Assembly: GCA_936440205.1 (NCBI GenBank)
Contig: OW387136.1
Span: 15,472,788-15,536,787 of the forward strand
Reading direction: 5' to 3'
DNA: 64,000 nucleotides
Source: Lepidonotus clava
Taxonomy: Eukaryota > Annelida > Polychaeta > Phyllodocida > Polynoidae
In this document: piece after piece, positions 36,571-47,939 of the stretch
How the letters are laid out: each line of letters starts with the position of its first letter
How positions within the stretch are numbered: position 1 is the stretch's first letter
The notes under the pieces: generated by a model
Databases searched by the model: none
Seen by the model: only the letters and a program-made list of their open reading frames with translations
What the model was told of the DNA's origin: nothing
Translations under genes and position numbers: made by a program

Positions 36571-36766
36571 AAGGTCGTATTCCACTATCTGATTTTACTC
36601 CCGATATCAAAAATCGTCAGTTCGAATTTTACTAAATCATGTAAAGGTCTTAAATTCTCTTTGGAATGATATGTAGCATGTGTGGTCTTTTGTCGTATTA
36701 CTGGTTAGAAATAATAAGTAACTGAATAAGTAAAAGGTAAAAATCGGCTAGTGGAACACACGCTTT
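36571..36766. mobile_element. short ATTCCACTA-end inverted-repeat element
   Basis: CGTATTCCACTATCTGATTT at the left is mirrored by AAAATCGGCTAGTGGAACAC at the right. It is about 195 bp and non-coding, with ATCAAAAATCG inside. It is related by its ends to 18295-18829 and 41045-41260. Confidence 0.65.
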
Positions 36767-36799
36767 AGGCTCTGGTAGGTGCGATTGGAAGGGGGCAGG

Positions 36800-39010
36800 C
36801 TGCCACCTCGTCTCCTTTACCTTGCATAACGAAAAAAGGCCAAGCTCAGAGCGATGATTACACGGGAATCTGAAGCGAGAAAAGAGTGTGAAAAAGAATA
36901 GTTTGTGCTGTAGCTGCCATTAATTCCTCCCAGAGCCGCACCAGCGGAAATCGCCGGACTATGTATGGGCTGTAGGGTTTAGTAATCTTATAATGTTGGT
37001 GTATAGTTGGTGGCCTACATAGTCACATTCTCACAGACTCATTGTGGTCTGTTTGTTATGGGGAGTTTCTAGAAAGGCTTAGTTTGATTTACTCCATTTT
37101 AGGCATTTTGGAGAGCTAGTATAGTAAGATAAAGAATGAGGTCATTTCCTTGCCTAAAAACTGTTTTAATATTTATTAAGCAATTGTTTTTCCGATACTA
37201 TCGAATGTATCCTATAGGTCACAATGATAAACTCATACGCTATCATGCTAAAAGAACAGGAAGAATAGCTTGACACAAAATTAATGATACACAGAAATAC
37301 TCGAAATGATCACAAATCTTAAGTGCAAAAAGCGGAGCTACATTAATTGGATTGGTTTTAGAGGTTGTTGTTGTTGAATACTCTACACTGCCACATGAGG
37401 CAATTTCTTCCAGCTGTTGGGTCTTTATAGAATGGACCACCAACGTCTTTCAACGTGACGGTTTGGATTGAGACCTGGTGATCAGCTCCTAACGTGTGGA
37501 CCAGAGAACCACAGACTTGAGCAGCAGGGGAACGCATAAAGCGTTATGGATACCAGACTATAGGCTTCAGAATGTGCATTAGGTCTCAGAATGTGCATTA
37601 GTTAACGTACACAGACTGCACATTGTATGACAAGTGTGTAATGGTATACAAAAGGGGCCACGTTTAAGCCATCAAGGAATCACTAGGTTGTACTTTAGCA
37701 TCTGACAGTTTGACATGTTGTCAATATAATCTATTCTGCCGCTAGCAAAGACTATTGAATTGTTGCAATTTTATGGATTTGACATTCAGCACGTAAAAAT
37801 GATTACTTCTGTGAACTAACGAAATCACAATCAAAACTTGGAAGAACTGTCCAACCCAAATATGTGGAAGGATGTTTGGATGCAAAGAGGCTTAATTCCT
37901 CCGGTAATATGAGTTGCTATTGACACACGAGCGCGCGGGTTATAACAGGCCTGCCTTGGGAAGCGGTTATATCATCGTTAGTTGCTCTGAGCTATGCTCA
38001 CAAGTGGAGAGCAAATCAATGGTTGCTCACTCCATGGTCACTTACCCAGGGTGCCAGGGACCTATGGCCTATTGACATACCACCTCAGCTCGTTTTAATC
38101 ACATGGTAACCGCCAGTTTTAGACCCTTGTTTGTGTAATACATTAGCGACCCGCAGCTGTTCGTTACAGATTGGCGATGTTAGCTGCCTCCTTCATTTAG
38201 CTCAAATTCAGTGTACGTGTGGGGTTTTTTTACTGGAGGCTATTTGTAGACAAATAAAACAAGATTGAAGAGGTGCGTCAGCTGTGCTCGCTCTATTCAT
38301 TATGTATCAAGTGTTCAATCTTGCTTAATCCATCACCAATACGGCACTTTATTTACTGGCACATTGGTTATGGTTTTCGTTGTTATCATTGAGATCAAAA
38401 TTAATCATTCAAGAGAGCAGGTTACATTGATACAGCTCCCTGACCCTTACTAATGTATATCTTAACGTATCGGTTTCATTTACATTCCATTTATGTCAAT
38501 TGATTTCATTTTGTTGTGGTAAAAGAATATCATCACAAAAATAGATGTAATATCCCTTTAACATGAAGCACACAGCGGACCAAAGCGTAGCCTCATATGT
38601 ACTGCATTATAGAACTCATGTGCATCAGCCATTGATAGTCTACAAATAGGCATATATATATAGTTAGTTCACCGAGGCATTTGATTGAGAACTAAGTACT
38701 ATTACACACTTATCACAAAATGCCTTTTTATGACTATTAACTAACTACAGTTCCAATGTACATTATGAAGCCTAGTCTGAAATGGGCATTATTATGATGC
38801 AGACCATAGAACCTGCTTTTTATTCCCAATGAAGTTTTGTACTAGGGTCTTGGATAATAACGAGGCATGTTTCATGCATCTTACTCCTTGAATGGTCAAC
38901 AACTCACCAAAGGCCATGGGTTCGTAGGATTATGTCCCCTATGCACAAAAATATCCCAGATTTATTTGAATTGATAAGAGCAGGGGGCAATCCAAGAGAT
39001 ATTGGTATCC
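36800..39010. other. no gene; possible conserved non-coding tracts
   Basis: No coding exon is supported. At 38130-38450 homeodomain-like words (TAATCC, ATTAATCATT) are dense, and an ACAAGATTGAA (38259) / TTCAATCTTG (38311) inverted pair is present, as might be seen in an enhancer. This is a guess from word content only. Confidence 0.3.
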
Positions 39011-39017
39011 TCTCAGC

Positions 39018-39230
39018 AATAGATCCATTGGGTTACATGTGGAACTTCTGCATGTCAGGCCCGGGTTAGATTCATTTCATGGCTGTTTGTTAGACCATGT
39101 TTCCTTGCCATCGTTCTCAGCCCCATAGATTCGATGATAGTACTTTTTACAAGTCGTGAGCTGGTCCCCATATAGCTGAAATATCGTTGAGTGGAATTTA
39201 AACTCCAGTAATCATCATCATAATCATGAA
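39018..39230 (+). mobile_element. SINE, diverged second copy
   Basis: The body matches the SINE at 2349: CCTTGCCAT, then CCCCATAGATTCGATGAT, then ATATAGCTGAAATA, then TTTAAACTCCAGTAATCATCATCAT. The tRNA-like head is decayed, with a B-box-like GGGTTAGATTC at about 39063. Same orientation as the first copy. Confidence 0.7.
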
Positions 39231-39671
39231 ACTAGCGTGATATTTACCTATCATGTTTTTATCTAAACTAGTTTGCTTCAATAATATTATATTGCCGCTC
39301 CGGCCTAATATATACAAAACACTGGTATCATGACTCGACCATGTTGCTATAAATTATATTCAATTGATCTTTATTGTCTAATAACATGCAATGTTGACTG
39401 GATATCGAAATTGTATCTCAAATGAGATGAAAACGATAAAGGCAATGGCAATTCCATGCAGTCTTGCAGAGGCTTAGCTTGTTGCAAAGCCTTGTGCTCC
39501 CCTCGGCTGTCATATCCCCCGCAGACTTATTTATTTTCCATGCACGTCCCGGTCGTGGGAAAATCAGGGCAGACCCGTACTGCATATCCAGGTCAGGGCG
39601 GACAATGCAGGCCTGTCAGAACCGGCTGGGGACGACACCAGTCTCAGCCAAACCACACATTGTGTATGCAA

Positions 39672-40980
39672 GACGGTGAAGGCACTACTGGCGGTATCAA
39701 TAACTGTAGGGGCTGTTGCCGTTTAGTCCGTTCTGAACCAGGTAACTTCTTTTGTAACGGGTCCGTACACCCACAAGAGTGCATGGGTTTCATTGGCCAC
39801 TTCAAATCTGTAAAGAATTACTTTATTGGCCCTCTATAAATAGCATGGACAACCCCTTTGATGGTTCTTGGGATGCTGGCTGGTTTATGGTCCAACCTGC
39901 CATCAACCAGCGGCTGCAGAGCAAGCTGGGATACAGGGTGGAATTCCCACCTAAAATGGTTGCCGGTGTACAGACTCACTTTGGGAAACAGTGGGTCTGA
40001 CTGCGACAGACTAGACGGTGAAACCACCACTGGCGGTACCAATAACTGTAGGGGGTATTGCAGTTTAGTCCTTTCTGAACCAAGTAACTTCTTCTGTAAC
40101 GGGACCGTACACCCACAAGAGTGCATGGCTTTAATTGGCTACTTAAAATCTCCAAGGAATTCTTTTATTGGCCCTCTATAAATGGCATGGGGAACCCCTT
40201 TGATGGTTCTTGGGATGCTGGCTGGTTTATGGTCCAACCTGCCATAAACCAGCAGCTGCAAAGCATGCTGGGATACAGGGTGGAATTCCCACCTAAAATG
40301 GTTGCCGGTGTACAGACTCACTTTGGGAAACAGTGGGTCTGACTGCAACAGACTAGACGGTGAAGCCACCACTGGCGGTATCAATAACTGTAGGGGCTGT
40401 TGCCGTTAGTCCGTTCTGAACCAGGTAACTTCTTCTGTAACGGGACCGTACACCCACAAGAGTGCATGGCTTTAATTGGCTACTTAAAATCTCTGAGGAA
40501 TTCTTTTATTGGCCCTCTATAAATGGCATGGGGAACCCCTTTGATGGTTCTTGGGATGCTGGCTGGTTTATGGTCCAACCTGCCATAAACCAGCAGCTGC
40601 AAAGCATGCTGGGATACAGGGTGGAATTCCCACCTAAAATGGTTGCCGGTGTACAGACTCACTTTGGGAAACAGTGGGTCTGACTGCAACAGACTAGACG
40701 GTGAAGCCACCACTGGCGGTATCAATAACTGTAGGGGCTGTTGCCGTTAGTCCGTTCTGAACCAGGTAACTTCTTCTGTAACGGGACCGTACACCCACAA
40801 GAGTGCATGGCTTTAATTGGCTACTTAAAATCTCTGAGGAATTCTTTTATTGGCCCTCTATAAATGGCATGGGGAACCCCTTTGATGGTTGTTGGACTGC
40901 TGGTTGGTTTATGGTCCTCCCTGCCATAAACCAGTGGCTGCAAAGCATGCTGAGATTTGGGTGGGAATTCCCACCTAGTT
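39672..40980. repeat. 341-342-bp tandem array, four units
   Basis: Unit starts (GACGGTGAAG-type) are at 39672, 40014, 40356 and 40697. Units 2-4 are almost identical; unit 1 is more diverged, and unit 4 diverges in its last 60 bp and stops near 40980. Each unit contains a near-perfect hairpin, GCTGGTTTATGG / CCATAAACCAGC, and CTATAAATGGCATGG. Open frames of about 73 codons in each unit (NPFDGSWDAGWFMVQPAINQ) recur because the DNA recurs. Differences between units 1 and 2 mostly change the encoded residue, so I see no sign of protein-level constraint. A satellite or expanded minisatellite is the best reading. Confidence 0.9.
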
Positions 40981-41044
40981 TGAGCGACTAGCGAACTTGG
41001 ACCTAACTACCGTCTACATTGCCGCTGTCGATGGGAGTACTACT

Positions 41045-41260
41045 CAAGCCTGTATTCCACTAGGGGACTCCGACTGTCGGAAATTTGGAAATTCATTACT
41101 TTTCTCCAGTTATATAGTTGAAGACCATGCATCCCACATATCATTTTAAAGAGAATTAAAAACATGTTCTAAAGATGCATAACATGTTGGTGGTTAACTC
41201 GCACTCCCGCTTGCGATTCATGATAGCGGAAGTAAAATCACCTAGTGGAATAAAGCCTTG
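41045..41260. mobile_element. ATTCCACTAGG-end inverted-repeat element
   Basis: The left CAAGCCTGTATTCCACTAGG is matched by the reverse complement of the right end, CAAGGCTTTATTCCACTAGG. It is 216 bp and non-coding. It begins about 65 bp after the tandem array ends. Confidence 0.75.
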
Positions 41261-41799
41261 AATGGGAAGGGAGGGAGAGGGGGGTGGAGGGTTATTCTAT
41301 TATATTCTCCGCACAACATGACATGTACGCGTGGATAAAAATACTTCAGTGGCGTGAGTATTGGCGTCTATGCCGAGTTTGCCATGCTAAATCCACATCC
41401 CCACAGCCCCCACCCCGGCGCCCACCCCCCCTGGGAGTGCTGCACGTGCAGTGATAGTCCTTCCATGACCTAGTTGTATCTTGCATTCTTGTTTGTGTGA
41501 CGAGCGGTCCTGAATGGAACCACAGTCTAATGCAGTCCTAGCGGGCATGCCGGGACTGGTTGACTGGGGTGGGAATCAATACTCCGGGAGTGGGGTGGAG
41601 TGGGTGAATGTATGGGTAGGTGGGGGAGTGATGGAGGACACGGACAATAGGCCGTCTACAAGAATAACACCGGTGTAATGCTACAATACTGAATAGGCAT
41701 TTGGTCCAGGGTTAAATCCTTAAATTCCCTGTAGCTCCTCGTGATCTTAAACTAATGGATTAATTTTTTCTCTAGCGGGGGGGGGGGGGGTCAATTCCC

Positions 41800-42039
41800 G
41801 GTTGTCTGGTGTCTGGGTTCATTAAGGCATGGGTACAGCAAAAATTATTTCCAGGTTTTGATCCCCTGCTGTTTCATCTGCTTCATCCCATAGATAAGAT
41901 ATCCAAAGACAGAATTCATCCCGTTCTGGAAATGACCTTGGCTGTCGGTATGGCGTAAAACATCCATCTCTCACTCACTCACTCACTCACTCACTCACTC
42001 ACTCACTCACTCACTCACTCACTCACTCACTCACTCACT
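41800..42039 (+). mobile_element. SINE with (ACTC)17 tail
   Basis: A degenerate B-box-like GGTTTTGATCC (about 41853) is followed by CTTCATCCCATAGATAAGAT, GGCTGTCGGTATGGCGTAAAAC and CATCCATCT, and then a pure CACT/ACTC run (41971-42039). The CCCATAGATA core is shared with the SINEs at 2349 and 39018. The microsatellite is best read as the expanded SINE tail. Confidence 0.65.
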
Positions 42040-42249
42040 ATTATATATGTGAGGAGAAACACCCCATCTTGCAAATGGTCTATTGGCCATGGCGAATGAT
42101 GTTTGGAGAAGATGGATTGAGTGAGCAGGACTCATATTGCATTGTGTGCTCCAGTGAGGACAGGGTGGGGAGAGTACAGGAGCATCAGTTCTGGTAGCCC
42201 CCTGCTCCAGGGTCTGGGTGTGTGTACATAGTGACCGCTGCACTGAGGA

Positions 42250-42560
42250 TCAGTTGATACCCAAGCAGCCATCTTAATTGTAGTCATTTCCTCCGTTGCC
42301 ACAGAGCAATATCATCCTTCTTAGCTGTGCCAAATTAATTGTTAACCTGTCTGGAATAGACTGAAGGTTTTGAGTTGGCAAGAAATAAGCAGGAATGGAA
42401 ATTGTCCTACGAATTTGAGAGGATCTGTGATTTCACTGGCGGTATCGATCAGAACAGGTGTTGCCAAGCAACTAATTTATGTTACGTCTGTCCCAGTGTA
42501 GCGTCAGTGCATATTAATGAGTGGATTTGATGGGGGCTTTCTGCAAAATGTATCATACAA
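42250..42560. promoter_or_regulatory. enhancer-like block with perfect RFX X-box
   Basis: GTTGCCAAGCAAC (42460-42472) fits the RFX X-box consensus GTNRCC-N-RGYAAC at every position. Nearby are a YY1-like CAGCCATCTTAA (about 42267), an AATTAATTGTTAACC word close to the HNF1 site, and TGCATATTAATGAG (about 42510), which resembles a POU site. No coding frame overlaps. Clustering of such words suggests a regulatory element; function is inferred. Confidence 0.4.
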
Positions 42561-43829
42561 AGGTTGTGCACAGCTTTAATTGGATGGATCCTAAATATGT
42601 ATGAGAATAATTTTCAAGATACATCTTAGACAGGTTCATGCTAATTCGTGGATAACCGTTTGCTACAACGTTTTTCTTCTAGTGTACCTTGACTGCAATT
42701 GTTCATAGAACTTCCTTTTTACATAACACTGTGATGCTTATTCTTTGATAATCGCTTTCTAAAATTAGGAGTCTTTCCTTCTAGTGCATCTCATCTAGAT
42801 TTGTTCACATATAGCCTTCCCTCTTTACCACTCTGACGTTTTATCACTAATTCTTCACCGAGTATTTCCTTGATACCACATAGCTGTGATGGATAGTCTA
42901 GCATCACTTCCACTCTATCTCCTTTTACAAATTTTAGATGTTTAACCGAGATATATAGTTATTCCTTTTTCCACTTACTGACTTATTCTACCTAGTACAA
43001 AATGTGGAGGGATTCACATTCCCCTTCCTTTAGATATAGTTCAATGTCCCATTTCCTCCAATGTGTATGTCCCCATATTTTGTAACATTTCTCTCTTTAT
43101 TCCTTTTTTTCTAGACTTCATTTCAACTACTACTTATTTTGGATATATACACAATCTTAGTCTCTATAAGTGGTAAGTAATTTGCATGATAAAGGAAAAA
43201 TACCTGCTTAGAGATTGTAGTAATGCTTTGTGGAAGCACTGTACTAGAAAGCACTGGATGTTTGACCGCAGTATAGGAAGATATGCACTGTCATAATGGC
43301 TGTTCACATTGGTAGGTCTTGTAAGCCGTCTTAGAATGGTGGATTAGCCAGTTCGTGCCGTAGAATGTGTAGAAACAATGAGAAGTATTGTCAATGTGGA
43401 ATTATGCGCATCTTTGCATTGGATGATCGAGAAGATGATCAAGAAAGTGCTTTGATGTTCAATATGTTGAGCTTGCCTCGGTATCTGACGCAAAAAAATT
43501 CCAGTCATGCATAAAGAAGCAAAACTGGATGTATATCTACTTGTTTTTATCACTAGCAAATGATTCGAGTCAATGTAAAACAGCAATGCAGCATCATCAA
43601 ATATGTAACAGAAAGCCTGATGAAACATGAGACAAGAGAATCGTTCATCAATATTTTATATCAATACGAAATTTTGATATGTACTCTGATATGTATCCCC
43701 AGACAAGCTGACGCCATCGTGGGCTGATCAATTAAAATTCTTATTCATTGATAATGAGAGGAGGGAAATTAGTTCGAGGTTTTAGTATCGTGTTACCTGC
43801 CGATATCTCTATTGATACAAAGCTTACGA

Positions 43830-44175
43830 AGACCAAAGGCCCTCCTGTCCCCACAATATATACATATAATAGACCAAGGCTCTCCTGTCCTTGCACTATG
43901 TATGCAGACCAGTGCCCTCCTGTCCTCACACTATGTATGCAGACCAAATTCCCCATGTCCTCACACTATGTTTGCAGCCCAAGGCCCTCCTGTCCCTACA
44001 CTATGTATGCAGACCAAGACCCTCCTTTCCTCACACTATGTATGTAGACCAAGGCCCTCCTGTCCCTACACTATGTATGTAGACCAAGGCCCTCCTGTCC
44101 TTACACTATGTATGCAGACCAGTGCCCTCCTGTATGCAGACCAAGGCTATCCTGTATGCAGACCAAGGCTCTCCT
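43830..44175. repeat. 35-bp minisatellite, about nine copies
   Basis: TATG of the core ACTATGTATGCAGACCAAGG recurs at 43897, 43932, 43967, 44002, 44037, 44072 and 44107, exactly 35 bp apart, followed by shortened units. Because 35 is not a multiple of three the peptide readings (CPHTMYADQ-type) rotate between frames, so the 149-codon frame here is not a gene. Confidence 0.93.
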
Positions 44176-44199
44176 ACCTCTGCCCATGTCCCTCTCATG

Positions 44200-45310
44200 A
44201 TGGATTGCCCGCTTCGTCCTTGTTGCCTTTGTCCTGCCATGACCTTCTTCCGTTCAACTGATCTTGTTCTCCTACTTACCCGACTCCCTTACACCAACTA
44301 GCTAGCTCTTAGTACAGCTATGACCCTATCCCACATTTTACAATATGTACTCTTAGTACACTATTATAACTGCATTAGGCCATATAACTGATACAGCTCA
44401 TATTGATTTCTATATCCGATACACGGTGAAAAGGAAAGACTTAAACTCATGAATGTGTCAGTATAATTATATTGAACCAATGTTAAACTTGTTTTATCTA
44501 TACATCTCAATCCTATAAATGCCACCGATTTTGGCAGAATGGTACGTTAAGGGAAATAATATTGGGAAGTTTTAGCACGAAAGATTGTCACGCGTGCAAT
44601 ATGTTTTTACACAAACCGGTGTCCAACATCCTACGTTTCTATCTTCAACCTTTCCTGGTACAAAACATGTTCCTATACAGGAAACCAATTGCATAGATGA
44701 GATGAATATGGCCTTGATAAACACCAATCCGTTTCCAAGGTAACTTCAGGCACACGGCGCTCAGTTATTGTGTCAATAATTACAGAAACATCAAGTGCTA
44801 AATATCCGTATTCGTCAACATACCCATACCGTGATATGCCAATGTTTTAACCCATTTAACTCAATTGATAGTTATAACCCTGACCTTTCCACGATAAAAA
44901 ATAGAATAGTGTTACAATGTGGCAGTTGTCCCGTGTTAGGGGTCATCTTAAATGCACCATCACACACTGAACGCCTCGCCCCCTCCCACAACACTGCACC
45001 AGAGTGGTTTGATAAACCAGTAAAAACTGGCGGGTGGCCGACGGGTGGTACTTCATGGGTTGGCACCCCACCAGGTGGCCTTTTGGTAATGCCCGTTTTT
45101 TTCTCATTCCTCATTTGACTGAGGGTGTTGGCCCGGAGGAAATATCGACAGGGCCTGAACTAGGCCGGCGCTCTTTGTTTGTATCCTGCCCACTCATGGA
45201 TTATACATACATGTATAGGGAGTGTTATATGCATCCCACTCAGTTGTGTAAGGTCTAGCTGCTAACGTCAGACGTATATGAATTATTCAGAGACATTTAT
45301 TCTGTTCTGT
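44200..45310. other. no gene recognised
   Basis: The frame at 44795-45118 is unremarkable. A GC-rich patch at 45000-45090 has GGCCACCC-type words but no splice-bounded exon. Confidence 0.4.
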
Positions 45311-45324
45311 ATGTGAGGAGAGAT

Positions 45325-45410
45325 AGATGTTATGTTATAAACATGATGTAGAGAGCTAGATGTTATGTTATAAATATGATGTAGAGAGTTAGATGTTATG
45401 TTGATGTAGT
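45325..45410. repeat. about 39-bp tandem repeat, two and a half copies
   Basis: AGATGTTATGTTATAAACAT then GATGTAGAGAGCT is repeated with single-base changes. Confidence 0.88.
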
Positions 45411-46014
45411 TTCCCCTTCTCTTCTTCGAGGACATTACATTTTGCTGATTCAGAATGTGATCAGAAGTTCTTACATTTCTGTTTCACACAAAAACGGGTG
45501 GCTTTCCTTATCAGTGCCCAATGGCAGTGCGATCGGATTCCGATTCAAAGCCAGGCAAAACGTTGCATTTTCATTATGCTCCGTCGCCATAACCGGGACT
45601 GACGCTGTCAGGATGCATTAGTCTTCGGCATGATTGCATCATTTTCATTGGCTTTTCAATTATTGTTATTCGTTTTATTTGGCGAGCCCGGTCTCTTTGC
45701 AGCAATATTTAACACCGAGCATCAACCGATCTCTTCATTTTATCACTACCGTGCATTAAAGCCTGCAACAGATATTCAAGAGATAACTAGCAAATGGCTA
45801 ACTACCTGACCAAGTACCCACCGATTAGCTTGACAACAACAAAGAACGACCCCTCTTTGGTCGGCCCATTGAGGTCGTGGAGTCGGCGCAGTTCGCAAGT
45901 AACATCAGCGGTATTTGCCAATTGAAGCTGCAATGATTGAGTCCCCCCCTGTTGGACGTGATTGTCCCCTATCTCTATCGGTCAGGAGCACTCGGAAATA
46001 ACTCGTCGGCACAA

Positions 46015-46530
46015 AGTGAGCGGTGTACAAAGAGCAGCTCATTCAGGGAGCAGAGCATACAAAGAGCAGCTTGTACAGTGCGCAGTGTGCAGTGGGCAGA
46101 ACTTGTACAGAGAGCAACTCGCATAGAGAGCATCTCGTACAGGGAACAACCCTTTGTGCACAGCGCACAGTGCCTAACTCGTTCAGAGAGCAGTTTATAA
46201 AGAGAGCGGCTCGTACAGGGAGCACTTCGTACAGTGAGCAGCTGATACAGAGAGCAGCTCAAACAGAGAGCAGCTCGTACAGGTATCAGTTTGTACAGGA
46301 GTGGTTCACACAGAGAGCTGGCTGTATAGGGAGCAGCTCATGTATAGAGAGGCTCATACAGAGAGACCCTCGTACAGAGAGCACCTTGTGCAGTAAACAT
46401 CTTGCAGAGAGAGCAGCTCATACAGGGAGCAGCTCATACAGGGAGCAGCTCGTACAGAGAGAAGTTGGTAGAGAGAGCAGCTCGCACAGAGAACAGTTCC
46501 TACAGAGAACAGCTCCTACAGAGATCAGTG
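46015..46530. repeat. 16-bp minisatellite, about 32 degenerate units
   Basis: The unit is GAGCAGCTCGTACAGA with variants such as GAACAGCTCCTACAGA. It has almost no stop-forming words, so all frames stay open. Because 16 is one more than a multiple of three, each frame cycles through three phases and yields a 16-residue peptide period (SSSYREQLVQREVGRE). The 205-codon plus-strand frame and three minus-strand frames here are by-products of this structure. No promoter, splice signal or codon-level constraint argues for expression. Confidence 0.9.
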
Positions 46531-46639
46531 TACGGTTGGCTGTACAGAGTCACTGCATGGCTTGGGCGGAATGCGTGAGCGCATTCCGTTATTGCATCTA
46601 TGCTGCATTTTTAAGTCATATGTGCCTATTCGCAAAATA

Positions 46640-47930
46640 ACCCCACTTACTTCATAGCCTGTAAGTTATGAAAACGGTTCCCTAAGTGTTACCAATCAAA
46701 GATGATAGCTAATTTGAATAATTACGACGTGTATGCTCTGGACATCAGCCCCCAAGTAAACAGTCCACACGGTATACAGTTTGCTCATGTTGTCTTCCAC
46801 TTGGTTAAAAATGTCAATCTAAAACGGTTTCTTAAAAAGGGACAGACTATGTAAATCGCTGTGGGCAACGTGTTTGCATTAGATAAAGCTCGACGGGCGT
46901 CGTGAGAAAAGCCCGGGGAAGCGGATGGCATAAATGTCGCCATCAGTACCAACATCCTGTGTGACTGGTAGACAGGGGCTTGTCAAGGAATAGCTATCAG
47001 ACTAATTTATTAAGCAGGATCTTCAGGCTGATGGACTTAGCGCCGTTTTAAAATAGCTGTTAGGGGAAGGAAAATAGTTGTTAGGAGAAGGACTAAGCCA
47101 TTATCTAGAATACGCAGAAGGGAAGGGGAAGAAAATATGAAACCAGTATTCAGCAATATGTAACTATATAGCATCATCCTGTTTTTAGTGTGGGCGTCAG
47201 CAGCATATCACATTTTTAATGTGTGTGGTTAATACAAGAATCAGATTACAGCATATTATAAGCGTATAAAAAGTGTCCATTGTAATATCGTTCCTTACTT
47301 TAGACAAGTTTTAATTAGAGTACTAAGATGTGCGCTTTATGCCTGCATATTTACATGGTCTCCTATTTTCTTGTATTACAAAAGCCTGTTTCCATAATGG
47401 CTGCATGTGCCTCGTAGTACAAAAGAACAAAAACATTACTAGTCCAAAGAACGGCCATGTCGAGAATACGATAACTTGCAGTTCTATAAGGATGTCAGAT
47501 TATATCTGTAGGGGTACTCCTGCATCGATTGAAAATGGTGCATGTGTACCAATTAATAAAATACGGTTTGCCTTGGTTATATATACACACGTATCTGACC
47601 CGCATACGTGGTGGGCAACTGAGTGGCCAGTATGATATGACCTTTGTATCATCTATTCCCTATTTATACGCTGGAAAGAAACTCGATGTAAGCCGAATTT
47701 ATCTTTGACGCGCTGTTTTAATCTTTACTCTAAATAGGTCTAGATAACCAGCAACAAAATACGAGGTCTGATTCCATATGTTGAGATACACCCCACTCTC
47801 TGCAGCCAACCGAAGACACACAAAAACTTAATGTTTCAGGATTAGCGAACATAACTGGTCCCGCTAGCGGTAGATACGGATCGATATTTGCCCTTGCGTC
47901 TAAACCCTCCCGCCTCTTCACTAACCCCCC
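46640..47930. other. no gene recognised
   Basis: Mostly AT-rich. An open frame at 47330-47635 lacks motifs and splice context. Confidence 0.4.
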
Positions 47931-47939
47931 ACCCCCACC

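Noticed and set aside
43812-44261. 149-codon frame with CPHTMYADQ-type repeats
   Set aside because: The 35-bp repeat shifts frame each unit, so the peptide similarity is an artefact of the DNA repeat.
46023-46640. 205-codon plus-strand open frame as a repetitive protein gene
   Set aside because: It is created by a 16-bp minisatellite that is open in every frame; no independent coding evidence.
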